Shown in pieces: positions 28,289 to 36,486 of a stretch of DNA of 55,287 bases. Source of the DNA: Phycisphaerae bacterium (GTDB lineage: Bacteria > Planctomycetota > Phycisphaerae > SM23-33). The notes below the pieces were generated by a model. It saw nothing but the letters and a program-made list of their open reading frames with translations. It did no database searches and was not told where the DNA came from. The position numbers were made by a program, and so were the translations under genes. Numbering within the stretch: the first letter of the stretch is position 1; each line of letters opens with the position of its first letter. Location of the stretch: NCBI GenBank assembly GCA_003551645.1, contig PUND01000091.1:1-55287 (forward strand), in the 5' to 3' direction.

Positions 28289-29512
28289 TCAGTTGGCGAC
28301 GACCTGGGAGATATTGAACACCGGCAGCAGCAGAGCGATCGTGATGCCGCCGACGATGACTCCCATGGCCACGATCACGATCGGCTCTATGAGTGTGGTG
28401 ACGGCCTTTGTGGAGGCGGCGAGGTCCGATTCGCAGAAGCCCGCCACGCGGTTCATAACCTTCGAGAGTTGTCCGGTTCGCTCGCCGGCGGAGACCATCT
28501 GAGACACGGTCGGCGGAATCAGCTCGGAGTGTTCCCGCAGGCGGTCGGATACGTTGGAGCCCTCGCGGACGTTGTCGGCGATGTCGTTCCAGACGTCGGC
28601 ATAGAAGCTGTTTCCGGCGACCTCGGCCGATAGGTTCAAACAGTCCAGCATGCTGACGCCGGAAGAGACCATTGTCGCCATCGTGCGCAGTGACCTTGCC
28701 AGGTACGCCTTGCGATACATAGGCCCCAGCAGCGGCATTGAGATTCTGACCCGGTCCAGCGACCGCCGGCCGGCGGCCGACTGTGAGTACAGCCACAGCC
28801 CCGCGACCGTCAGACCGCCGACGAACAGCAGCACCATCCAGTTGGAGGTCAGAAACGCGCTTATGCCCAGCAGCACACGGGTCGGCATCGGCAGCACGAC
28901 CCCACGGTCGGAGTATATCTGCTCGAATCGCGGCATCACGAAAAGCAGCAGCGCCATCACCACTATGGTACAGAAGCACAGCAGCATTGCCGGATAGGTC
29001 AGCGCGCCCTTGACCTTCTTGCGCGTCTCGCGCTCCTGTTCGAGATACTCGCTCATCCGCTGAAGCATCGCGCCCATTGTGCCGGAGGTCTCAGCCACCC
29101 GCATCGATGCCACGAACAGCGGGCTGAAGATCTTCGGATATCTCTCCAGGGCGCTTGAGAACTCACAGCCGGATTTGACCCGCCCGGAGATGTCATCCAC
29201 GATGTTGCGCATCGTCGGATGTTCGGTATTGGCGGCTATGGCGTCCAGGGCCTCGGCCAGCGGGACACCGGTATCGACCATGACGGCCAGTTGCGTGCAG
29301 AAGAATATGACGTCGTCACGCTTGACCTTCCGGGTCGGCGATGCTTCCCAGTCGCTGTCTTCCGACCGGACCTGTCCCTGCGGCCGGATCGACAGCACGG
29401 TCCGACCGTCCCTTCGCAGGGTCTTCGACGCGCGGTCCACATCGGGCGAGGTAAGAGTGCCCGTCTCCATCTTCCCGCTTGGGTCGCGAACCTGGTAGGC
29501 GTAGGTAGGCAT
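28289..29512 (-). CDS. Type II secretion/type IV pilus inner-membrane platform protein GspF/PilC
   Basis: The 407-residue protein starts PTYAYQVRDPSGKMETGTL, typical of GspF, and contains the two T2SSF repeats (~70-200 and ~275-400). The two repeats share the IPLAEALDAIA-like segment and LDCLNLSAEVA. Three membrane helices are visible (~170-192, ~220-242 and ~375-400). It anchors the assembly ATPase at the inner membrane. It follows the GspE gene by 31 bases. Confidence 0.93.
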   Translation of the reverse strand: MPTYAYQVRDPSGKMETGTLTSPDVDRASKTLRRDGRTVLSIRPQGQVRSEDSDWEASPTRKVKRDDVIFFCTQLAVMVDTGVPLAEALDAIAANTEHPTMRNIVDDISGRVKSGCEFSSALERYPKIFSPLFVASMRVAETSGTMGAMLQRMSEYLEQERETRKKVKGALTYPAMLLCFCTIVVMALLLFVMPRFEQIYSDRGVVLPMPTRVLLGISAFLTSNWMVLLFVGGLTVAGLWLYSQSAAGRRSLDRVRISMPLLGPMYRKAYLARSLRTMATMVSSGVSMLDCLNLSAEVAGNSFYADVWNDIADNVREGSNVSDRLREHSELIPPTVSQMVSAGERTGQLSKVMNRVAGFCESDLAASTKAVTTLIEPIVIVAMGVIVGGITIALLLPVFNISQVVAN

Positions 29513-29543
29513 TTGCTCGGCTCCGGCAATCCCGCCACGGCGG

Positions 29544-31256
29544 TCAGGCCGCCGTCGCGCGGAATACCTCCTCTATCGTTGTAAGACCCGCTTTGATCTT
29601 TGCCATCCCGTCGGCCCTCAGCGTAGTCATCCCGGCCTCCATGGCCGCCGACCGCAGCTCCACAACGTTCGGAGCGGCGGTTATCCTTTCTCGCAGGGCC
29701 TCGTCGGGAACCAGCATCTCGAATATGCCTATTCGGCCGCTGTAGCCGGTCTTGCGGCAGTGCTTGCAGCCGGCCCCGCGGTAGAAGGTTTCCACCTCGC
29801 CGGCCTCTCGTTCGATGGCGCGGCGGATGTTCTTGGGCGGCTCGTATGGCTGCTTGCATCGGGTGCATATTTTGCGAACCAGTCGCTGAGACAGCGAAGC
29901 GACAATCGAAGCCGACACCAGGTACGGCTCGACGCCTATGTTCAGTAGCCGGGCCACCGCGCCGGCGGCGTCGTTGGTATGCAGCGTCGAGAACACCAAG
30001 TGGCCTGTCAGGGCCGCCTGCACGGCCACCCTGGCGGTGTCGGCGTCGCGAATCTCCCCGACCATCACGATGTCGGGATCCTGCCGCAGTATCGAACGCA
30101 GAGCGCCGGCGAAGGTGAAACCGATTTTTTCGTTCACCTGGAACTGATTGACCCAGGAGAGATTGAACTCGATGGGGTCTTCCACCGTCACGATGTTGAC
30201 CTGATCGCTGTTAAGCTCCCGAAGGACGCTGTAGAGCGTGGTGCTCTTGCCGCTTCCGGTAGGGCCGGTGACCAGGATCATGCCGTTTGGTGAGGCAATG
30301 CACTTCTTCCATCGCTCGAGCATCTCGTAGTTGAAGCCGAGCTTCTCGAGGTTCACCAGCACGTTGCGGTTGTCGATGACGCGGACAACTATCTTCTCGC
30401 CGAACTGTGAAGGCATGGTGCTGACCCGCAGGTCGATCGGCCTGCCCTCCATGAGCACGTGAATGCCGCCGTCCTGGGGCAGGCGTCGCTCGGCGATGTC
30501 AAGACCCGCCATTATCTTTACCCTGCTGGCTATAGCGGGGCCCATCTTGTGCGGCGGCCGGAGCTTCTCGTACATCACCCCGTCCACCCGATAGCGGACG
30601 CGGAGCGCCGACTCATCCGGCTCGATGTGGACATCCGACGCGCCCTCCCGCACCGCATGATAGATGAGGTAATTGACCAGCTTGATGACCGGGGAGCTTT
30701 CGGTTGCGTCCTCGATCTCGCCGATATCCTCGGTCTCGTCGTCAACGACCGACAGTTCGGGCGATTCGGCCTCGTCGAATATGTCGTCTATAACGAATAC
30801 GTTAGCCGAGGGCAGGTGCGTTTCCAGTGTGGCCTTGATGTCACGCTCGGTGGCGCAGACGACCTGCACCTCGCATCCGGTCAGGCGGCCTATCTCTTCC
30901 AGCAGAAAGACGTTGGCCGGCTCGCTGACCGCCAGCGTCAGGCGGTTGCGGACCTTGAAAAGCGGCAGCACCGAGTGCCGTTCCAGAAACTCCCTCGGAA
31001 ACACATCGATTACGTGAGGGTCGGCGATGCGCGGCGATATCCGCGCGAACGGAACGCCATACCCGGCGGCCAGGGCCGCCATAATCTGCTCCCTGGTGCA
31101 AAGCTCCAGCTTTTGAAGGACCTCGCCCAGCAGCAGCGGTTCGCTCGCCTGACGCTGGTATTCCAGCGCCTGGTGGAGCTGTTCCTGGTTCAGCGCCCCC
31201 TGCTCTATGAGCAGCTCGCCCAGTTGCAGCTTCTGGTCTGTCGTTTTGCGAGTCAT
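29544..31256 (-). CDS. Type II secretion/type IV pilus assembly ATPase GspE/PilB with MshEN-like domain
   Basis: The 570-residue motor powers pseudopilus or pilus assembly. The N-terminal domain (residues ~8-70) matches the MshEN fold: LQLGELLIEQGALNQEQLHQ and LLLGEVLQKLELCTREQIMA are two repeats of the RLGxxL...G...L motif. MshEN domains in other ATPases bind c-di-GMP. Here the leading Arg is Gln in repeat 1 and Leu in repeat 2, so binding is uncertain. The motor has Walker A GPTGSGKST (331-339), the Asp box VEDPIE, the Walker B region DPDIVMVGEIRD and the His box TGHLVFSTLHTN. A tetra-Cys zinc site (CTRC ... CKHC) is present. The start is the ATG at 31256, beyond which in-frame sequence is unrelated. 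The STAS gene ends 20 bases upstream. Confidence 0.95.
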   Translation of the reverse strand: MTRKTTDQKLQLGELLIEQGALNQEQLHQALEYQRQASEPLLLGEVLQKLELCTREQIMAALAAGYGVPFARISPRIADPHVIDVFPREFLERHSVLPLFKVRNRLTLAVSEPANVFLLEEIGRLTGCEVQVVCATERDIKATLETHLPSANVFVIDDIFDEAESPELSVVDDETEDIGEIEDATESSPVIKLVNYLIYHAVREGASDVHIEPDESALRVRYRVDGVMYEKLRPPHKMGPAIASRVKIMAGLDIAERRLPQDGGIHVLMEGRPIDLRVSTMPSQFGEKIVVRVIDNRNVLVNLEKLGFNYEMLERWKKCIASPNGMILVTGPTGSGKSTTLYSVLRELNSDQVNIVTVEDPIEFNLSWVNQFQVNEKIGFTFAGALRSILRQDPDIVMVGEIRDADTARVAVQAALTGHLVFSTLHTNDAAGAVARLLNIGVEPYLVSASIVASLSQRLVRKICTRCKQPYEPPKNIRRAIEREAGEVETFYRGAGCKHCRKTGYSGRIGIFEMLVPDEALRERITAAPNVVELRSAAMEAGMTTLRADGMAKIKAGLTTIEEVFRATAA

Positions 31257-31275
31257 CTCTGATATCACTTTCGGA

Positions 31276-31617
31276 CTACGGCTGGCCGGACTTGACGGCC
31301 TCGGGGACGTCGTCAAAGACCGGAAGCGAGCCGTTGAGCCGTGTAAGCTCCAGTATCTGCCGCACGTTATCCTCCGGACGGGCCAGCTTGAGCTGTCCGA
31401 GGTTTTCCTGCAGCGTATCGTGCAGATCGACGAGGCGCTCAAGCGCGGCGCTGTCGATAAATTGCACCCTCGCGAGGTTTAGAATCAGGTCCACCGCTTC
31501 GCGTCTGGTGAAGTAGTGGCTGACGGCCTCGTCAAAGACGCTGAGCGAATCCTCGTTCAACTCGCCCTCGAGGTTCAGTATCACTGCGTGTCCGTGTGTT
31601 TCGGCGGTTATGTTCAT
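31276..31617 (-). CDS. STAS domain protein (anti-sigma-factor antagonist type)
   Basis: This 113-residue protein has the STAS fold: VILNLEGELNEDSLSVFDEA, then VDLILNLARVQFIDSAALE, where Ser in FIDSAALE is at the usual SpoIIAA phosphorylation position. STAS proteins switch partner proteins by Ser phosphorylation. No kinase of the SpoIIAB type is in the window. Its ATG overlaps the stop of the HD-GYP gene (ATGA), which suggests stoichiometric or regulated co-expression with the pilus motor downstream. Confidence 0.85.
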   Translation of the reverse strand: MNITAETHGHAVILNLEGELNEDSLSVFDEAVSHYFTRREAVDLILNLARVQFIDSAALERLVDLHDTLQENLGQLKLARPEDNVRQILELTRLNGSLPVFDDVPEAVKSGQP

Positions 31618-33269
31618 TGCTGGGCCTCCCCGAACACGGCCGAGATATTGACCGCGGACCGGCTCAACTCGCCGACGAGCTTGTGCGGGTCGAGTTCCAT
31701 GAGCTTCTCCACAAGATTGGCGTCAAACTGGGCGCCGGCGTTGCGACGGATTTCCTCAACGGCATCATCGACCGAAAGCTTGGCCCTGTATGTCCGCTGA
31801 CTGGTCATAGCGTCGAATGCGTCGGCAAGGCCGATAATCGCGCCCTCGATGGGTATCTCGTCGCCTGTAAGCCCGCGCGGATATCCCCTGCCGTCGGGCC
31901 TTTCATGGTGGGTGAGTATGCCTACGGTGATCGGACCCATCTGGCGGATGCCGTTGAGTATCTTGGCTCCCGCACCGGGATGCCGCTTCATCATGTCGTA
32001 CTCGTCGTCGGTAAGTTTGCCGGGCTTGCACAGGACCCCGTCAGGGACGCCGATCTTGCCGATGTCGTGCAGCAGTCCGGCAAGGTAAATCTGTTCGACT
32101 CGCCTCGACGGCAGACCGCAGGCCTCCGCCAAAAGCCGCGAGTACATCGCGACCCGCTGCGAATGTCCGCAGGTATAGGGGTCTTTGGCGTCGATGGTGG
32201 CCGTCAGAGCGTGCAATACGCCCATCAGGAGGTCCTGGACCTCGGCGTACAGCCGGTTGTTCGTCAAAAAAGCGGTCACCTGGTCCGCTATCGAGCCGAG
32301 GAGCTTCATGTCCACGCTGCTGAACTCACCGGACAGCTTGTTGATGCCCAGCAGGACGCCCATGTGCCCGCCGGCCGTCAGCGGAGAGGCGATAACGCTG
32401 CGTATCTCATCCGTCCAGTTTTCGCGACTCTCGGCGTCGAAGTCGTTGTTGAGGTAGCCCTTGTGACTGATCAACTGCGGTGCGACATACGCCTCGGTCA
32501 GGTGGCGCAGCTCGTCGTTGGTCAGCCCCGGCCGGCCGCGAACCACCAACAGGTCCTTCTCGATGCCGGGCCGGTGGGCATAAACCAGCGCCACGACCGC
32601 GGATACCCCCATGACCGAGACCAGACCATCGCAGACCTTGCCGAGAAACTCCTCCGGCTGTTGCGTGACTCTCATCGAGCCGCTGGTCCGGTAAAGCAAG
32701 CTCAGCTCTTCGTACGCGGTCGCGAGGTTGGTGCTCAGCGTCTGAAGCTCGTGCTCGGCGTTGTACAGGCGTTGCTCATAATCCAGCGACCACTGGAGCA
32801 CTCGAAGCACATTGTCCGCTTCGTCGGCGCTGTGGACACAGTCGCCCTCAGCAATTTGCCGCATGAGCCGCAGGTCGAGTCCGAAGCGGTCGCACATGCG
32901 CGCGAGCAGCTCTTCGTCTTCCACGAATTCCATCGGCGGAAAACAGACGGTGACGGCGCCGATACGCCGCCTGCGGCGGTTCAGAGGCGCTCCCGCCATA
33001 AGACAGCCCCACGGGACCCGCCGTCGCAGGCCGTGGCCTTCGGCGACGGCTTCGCCGGCGGTTTCGCTCGCGGCCGAGAGGCACTCGCATCCGCCGGCGC
33101 GGGCAAGCCGGCAGAACTCGCCGGTCAGTCCGAAAGACGCGAAATGGCTGCCGTCTTCGTTCCACGCCTCAATGGTGGCGGCCGCCTCCGAAAGCTTCTC
33201 GGCGACGCCATTGAGAACCGGTTCCAGCGATTCCAGCCCCCGCGATACGTCACGTCCGGCTGTTTTCAT
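31614..33269 (-). CDS. GAF/HD-GYP protein, predicted cyclic-di-GMP phosphodiesterase
   Basis: The 551-residue protein should hydrolyse c-di-GMP. Residues 1-~145 form a sensory domain with several Cys (EFCRLARAGGCECLSA, VPWGCLMAG). This part resembles the PocR-like family, but I am not sure. A coiled linker leads to a GAF domain (~190-345), and the HD-GYP domain spans ~350-540. The HD-GYP signature is complete: GLLHDIGKIG with His401-Asp402, and HHERPDGRGYP at 454-464. The ATG at 33269 overlaps the receiver's stop (ATGA), and its stop overlaps the STAS start in the same way. It is part of the signalling segment inside the pilus gene block. Confidence 0.93.
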   Translation of the reverse strand: MKTAGRDVSRGLESLEPVLNGVAEKLSEAAATIEAWNEDGSHFASFGLTGEFCRLARAGGCECLSAASETAGEAVAEGHGLRRRVPWGCLMAGAPLNRRRRRIGAVTVCFPPMEFVEDEELLARMCDRFGLDLRLMRQIAEGDCVHSADEADNVLRVLQWSLDYEQRLYNAEHELQTLSTNLATAYEELSLLYRTSGSMRVTQQPEEFLGKVCDGLVSVMGVSAVVALVYAHRPGIEKDLLVVRGRPGLTNDELRHLTEAYVAPQLISHKGYLNNDFDAESRENWTDEIRSVIASPLTAGGHMGVLLGINKLSGEFSSVDMKLLGSIADQVTAFLTNNRLYAEVQDLLMGVLHALTATIDAKDPYTCGHSQRVAMYSRLLAEACGLPSRRVEQIYLAGLLHDIGKIGVPDGVLCKPGKLTDDEYDMMKRHPGAGAKILNGIRQMGPITVGILTHHERPDGRGYPRGLTGDEIPIEGAIIGLADAFDAMTSQRTYRAKLSVDDAVEEIRRNAGAQFDANLVEKLMELDPHKLVGELSRSAVNISAVFGEAQQ

Positions 33270-33664
33270 AGCGCCTCCACATCGGCTTTGTGCGTGCATC
33301 CGGCAAGCAGTCTCTGGACGGCTTCCAGCAGTTCCCGCGGGCTAAACGGCTTGGCGAGTTCCACCGAGATTCTGGCGGACTCCATATCCTCACGGTCTAT
33401 ATCGAACCCGCGAGCCGTGAGCATGATCGCGGGTACATCCTTCATATGGTCCATCTCTCGCAGGCGCGCCGCCGCCTCGGTTCCGCTTAAGAGCGGCATC
33501 TGGTAGTCCAGTATCAGAAGGTCCGGCCGGTCGGCGGCGCAAAACTCAACCACCTCCTCGCCGTCCATCGCGGTTACCACCTCGTATCCGGCGTTCGCGA
33601 GTTTCATTGAGACCACGTGAAGGATGTGTGCCTCATCGTCGGCAACCAGAATTTTTTCACTCAT
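33266..33664 (-). CDS. CheY-like single-domain response regulator
   Basis: The 132-residue protein is a stand-alone receiver domain. The acidic pair is Asp9-Asp10 in VADDE, the phospho-acceptor is Asp53 (LILDYQMP), the switch Thr83 is in MLTARG and Lys105 is in ELAKPFSP. No output domain follows, so it must work by protein contact, probably with the HD-GYP protein encoded next in an ATGA overlap. The preceding histidine kinase is its likely donor. Confidence 0.92.
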   Translation of the reverse strand: MSEKILVADDEAHILHVVSMKLANAGYEVVTAMDGEEVVEFCAADRPDLLILDYQMPLLSGTEAAARLREMDHMKDVPAIMLTARGFDIDREDMESARISVELAKPFSPRELLEAVQRLLAGCTHKADVEAL

Positions 33665-33710
33665 GATGTCCCTGCCCTTTGCCGGCTCGCGCCGGTCTGC
33701 CTGCCGCCGA

Positions 33711-35153
33711 TCAGTTCAGGACCGGCAACTCAAAACTGAATCTGCTGCCCTTGCCCTGCTCGCTGACGACGGAAACATTTCCGTCGTGAACGGACTCGAT
33801 AACCTGCTTGACAAGGGCAAGGCCAAGCCCCGTACCCTTGGCCACTTTCTTGTTTGCGCTTACACGGTAAAACTTATCGAACACGTGCGGGATGTCATTC
33901 GCCGGTATCCCCGCCCCGGTGTCGGCGACTTCGCAGACCGCCATCCGGCGGACCTCGTCAACTGCGGTCTTCACCGTCACGGTCCCTCCCGGCGGCGTGT
34001 ACTTGATCGCGTTGGACACCAGGTTTAGCACCGCCTGGTAGATCATGTCGTGGTCGGCCTCTATCTGGTAGTAAACCGGCGAAAGCTGCTGCGCGATCTT
34101 GATATCCTTGGCCGAGGCCTGTGGAGCGGCCACGTCCAGGACCTGCTTGACCACCCCACTGATGCTGATCGGCTCGCGGTGGGCCGTAACCACGCCCGAC
34201 TCGATGCGCGAGATGTTAAGGATGTTCTGGATCAGCCGGTTCAGGCGGTCCGTCTCAGAGGAGATGATGTCGTAGAATTCCTGCCGCGTCTGTTCATCCT
34301 CGGCCTCGCCGTCCACAAGCATCTCAATGTAGGCCTTGATGGACGAAAGCGGCGTCTTCAACTCGTGCGAGACGTTCGAGACGAAGTCCGTCTTCATCTG
34401 GGCGATTTCCTTCTCGCGCGTAATGTCCCGCAGCACGGCCACAACCCCCGACACCTCTCCGTTCGGCGCAACCACGCAACTCAGTGTGATGTTGTAGGTG
34501 CGCGGCTGGCCCTTCCGGTCCATGCTGTGCTCGACTACCCTGCGGTGAGAGCTTCTGCCGTGGCTGCACGTCTCGCGGATCAGCCGCACAAGCGTGCCGT
34601 CGGAGATGACGCCGTCGATGTTCTTGCGAAGGGCCGCGGAGGTATCGAAACCGAGCAGCTTTTCGGCGGCCTCGTTTGCCAGCAGAAGCTCATCGAATCG
34701 GTTGGTGACGATAACGGCGTCTGAGATGGAGTAGATAATCGCCTCGACATGGTGCTTTTCCGCCGAGGCGATCCTCGACTGTATTTCCAGTTCCCGCCTG
34801 TCGGCCCGGAGCCGGTCCATTTCGCCGTTGAGCATCGTCAGAAGCTCGTTAAGCGGGCGCACAACGTGTTGAAGCTCCTGAGCGCCGTCGGTCATCACCA
34901 GGCCGAGTTGCCTGGTGCGGGTCATGTGGTGAAGCTGGCCTGAGATGCGATTCATCGCCCGGCCGATACCGTGCCAGAACACGAACATCACCAGGACGGT
35001 CGCCACCGCCAGCAGACCCAGCACGATGAACACGAAACTTGTTACAGGCCCGGACCGGGTCTGCAGCGCCATCATCGTGACGTAATACGCGGAGGTCACC
35101 CCAAGCGCGATGAGCACTATGGTGGCCAGTCCCAGTCTCTTGGCGATGGTCAC
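33711..35153 (-). CDS. PAS-containing membrane sensor histidine kinase (PhoR-like)
   Basis: The 480-residue kinase has two membrane helices (~8-28 and ~38-60) with only a short external loop and a HAMP-like segment. A PAS domain (~135-250: IIYSISDAVIVTNRFDELLLAN) follows. The HisKA domain has phospho-His263 (SHELKTPLSS), and the HATPase has NAIKYTPPGG, DTGAGIP and GTGLGLALVK. The tiny extracytoplasmic part suggests that it senses through the PAS domain or membrane. The receiver gene follows by 46 bases and the TPR lipoprotein gene precedes by 67. Confidence 0.94.
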   Translation of the reverse strand: MTIAKRLGLATIVLIALGVTSAYYVTMMALQTRSGPVTSFVFIVLGLLAVATVLVMFVFWHGIGRAMNRISGQLHHMTRTRQLGLVMTDGAQELQHVVRPLNELLTMLNGEMDRLRADRRELEIQSRIASAEKHHVEAIIYSISDAVIVTNRFDELLLANEAAEKLLGFDTSAALRKNIDGVISDGTLVRLIRETCSHGRSSHRRVVEHSMDRKGQPRTYNITLSCVVAPNGEVSGVVAVLRDITREKEIAQMKTDFVSNVSHELKTPLSSIKAYIEMLVDGEAEDEQTRQEFYDIISSETDRLNRLIQNILNISRIESGVVTAHREPISISGVVKQVLDVAAPQASAKDIKIAQQLSPVYYQIEADHDMIYQAVLNLVSNAIKYTPPGGTVTVKTAVDEVRRMAVCEVADTGAGIPANDIPHVFDKFYRVSANKKVAKGTGLGLALVKQVIESVHDGNVSVVSEQGKGSRFSFELPVLN

Positions 35154-35220
35154 TACTTCCCTCCTGATGTTCGCAGGGCTGCTTCACATACTTGCGACAC
35201 CCTGCGCGGGCCACGGTCGG

Positions 35221-36414
35221 CTATTCCGCATTCGGCGCCAGCGCCAGCTCGCCTTCGGCAAACCTTTGGGCCAATGGGTGGTGCGGATCCAGATTCATGG
35301 CCTCGTTGTAGTAATGCAGGGCGTGGTCCTCTTCGCCCGCCTCGGCGTACGCACGTCCCAGGAGCCAGTAAACCATGGCGCTGTCCGGGTGCCGGCCGGC
35401 GTTATCGCCGAGCACCTTCACGGCGCGGTCGGCCTGGCCATCGGCCAGCAAAGCGTAACCCAGCAACAACAGCGCCTCGGTGTTGTGGGCGTCGATCTTG
35501 CGCGCCTTGTCGGCCCAGAGTATGGCCCGCGGCAGGTCATCCAGCGCCAGAGCGGCCCGCGCAAGGTTCGTCCACGACATCGCATCGGACGGCCTGAGGC
35601 GTCTGGCGCTGTCGAAGGCCTCTCGGGCGCCTATGTGCCTTCCCAGGGCCATGTGACAGTTTCCCAGCATGGTGTGGACCCAGGCGGGCGGCTCATAATC
35701 GCCAAGGGACAGGAGGTCTTCGAGCGTATCCGCCGCCTCGGCGTAGTTGCCGTCCAGGAACTGCGCCTTGGCCAGCGCCTCGCGGTAATTGTGGTTGCCG
35801 TAGTCCAGATTGTGAGCCGTGCGGAAATGTCCCGCCGCCTCGGCGTAGTCACTGTCCATCCTGGCCAGCCGCCCGGCAAGCTCGTACATTGCGGGGTTGT
35901 CCTGGGCGTTACGTATGTGTGACCGAACAAGCGAACGGGCCTCTTCAAACCGCCCCATCTGCACCAGCACCTCACCGGCGGCGACAACCGCGGTTATTTT
36001 GTCATCCTCCAGCTCATACGCCTGCCGATACAGGTCCAGCGCCTCGGACAGCTCGCCGTGCCTCTCGTTCGCAACGCCCAGCAGATAGGCAACCCGGGCG
36101 GATTCCGGAGCGTTCTCTCGCACCATCTCCAGTTGCGTGACGGCCCGAGAGTATTGTCCCTGCTCAATCAGCACCTTGCCCAGGAGTACGCGGGCGTCGG
36201 TGTATTCCGGGGCCAGGGCCAGCGCCTCGCCGGCCTTGCGGGCCGCCTTATCCAACTGCCCGACCCTGAGGTGCTCATTGGCGGCTCCGTACAGAACCGT
36301 CGCCCTGGCCATATGCCAGCGGTCATACGCCTCTTCCCTGGACTGCGACAGGTGGTTTTCCTGGCAGCCGGTGAGCATCAGTAGCATCAGGATACCGAGA
36401 ATCACTCTTTTCAT
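35221..36414 (-). CDS. TPR-repeat lipoprotein, probable secretin-associated (PilF/PilW-like or GspS-like)
   Basis: The 397-residue protein has a lipoprotein signal (MKRVILGILMLLMLTGCQEN, lipobox LTGC) and about ten TPR units (e.g. GQLDKAARKAGEALALAPEY, GQYSRAVTQLEMVRENAPES). Such lipoproteins pilot secretins to the outer membrane or organise pilus complexes. The secretin gene lies 72 bases upstream on the same strand, which supports such a role, but the family assignment is only by layout. It should face the periplasm. Confidence 0.75.
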   Translation of the reverse strand: MKRVILGILMLLMLTGCQENHLSQSREEAYDRWHMARATVLYGAANEHLRVGQLDKAARKAGEALALAPEYTDARVLLGKVLIEQGQYSRAVTQLEMVRENAPESARVAYLLGVANERHGELSEALDLYRQAYELEDDKITAVVAAGEVLVQMGRFEEARSLVRSHIRNAQDNPAMYELAGRLARMDSDYAEAAGHFRTAHNLDYGNHNYREALAKAQFLDGNYAEAADTLEDLLSLGDYEPPAWVHTMLGNCHMALGRHIGAREAFDSARRLRPSDAMSWTNLARAALALDDLPRAILWADKARKIDAHNTEALLLLGYALLADGQADRAVKVLGDNAGRHPDSAMVYWLLGRAYAEAGEEDHALHYYNEAMNLDPHHPLAQRFAEGELALAPNAE

Positions 36415-36486
36415 GGCACAGCTCCGATGACCTTACCGGTTTTCGGTTGTCTGACCGGCCGGCGTTGTCCGCCGCCGGAACGGGTT

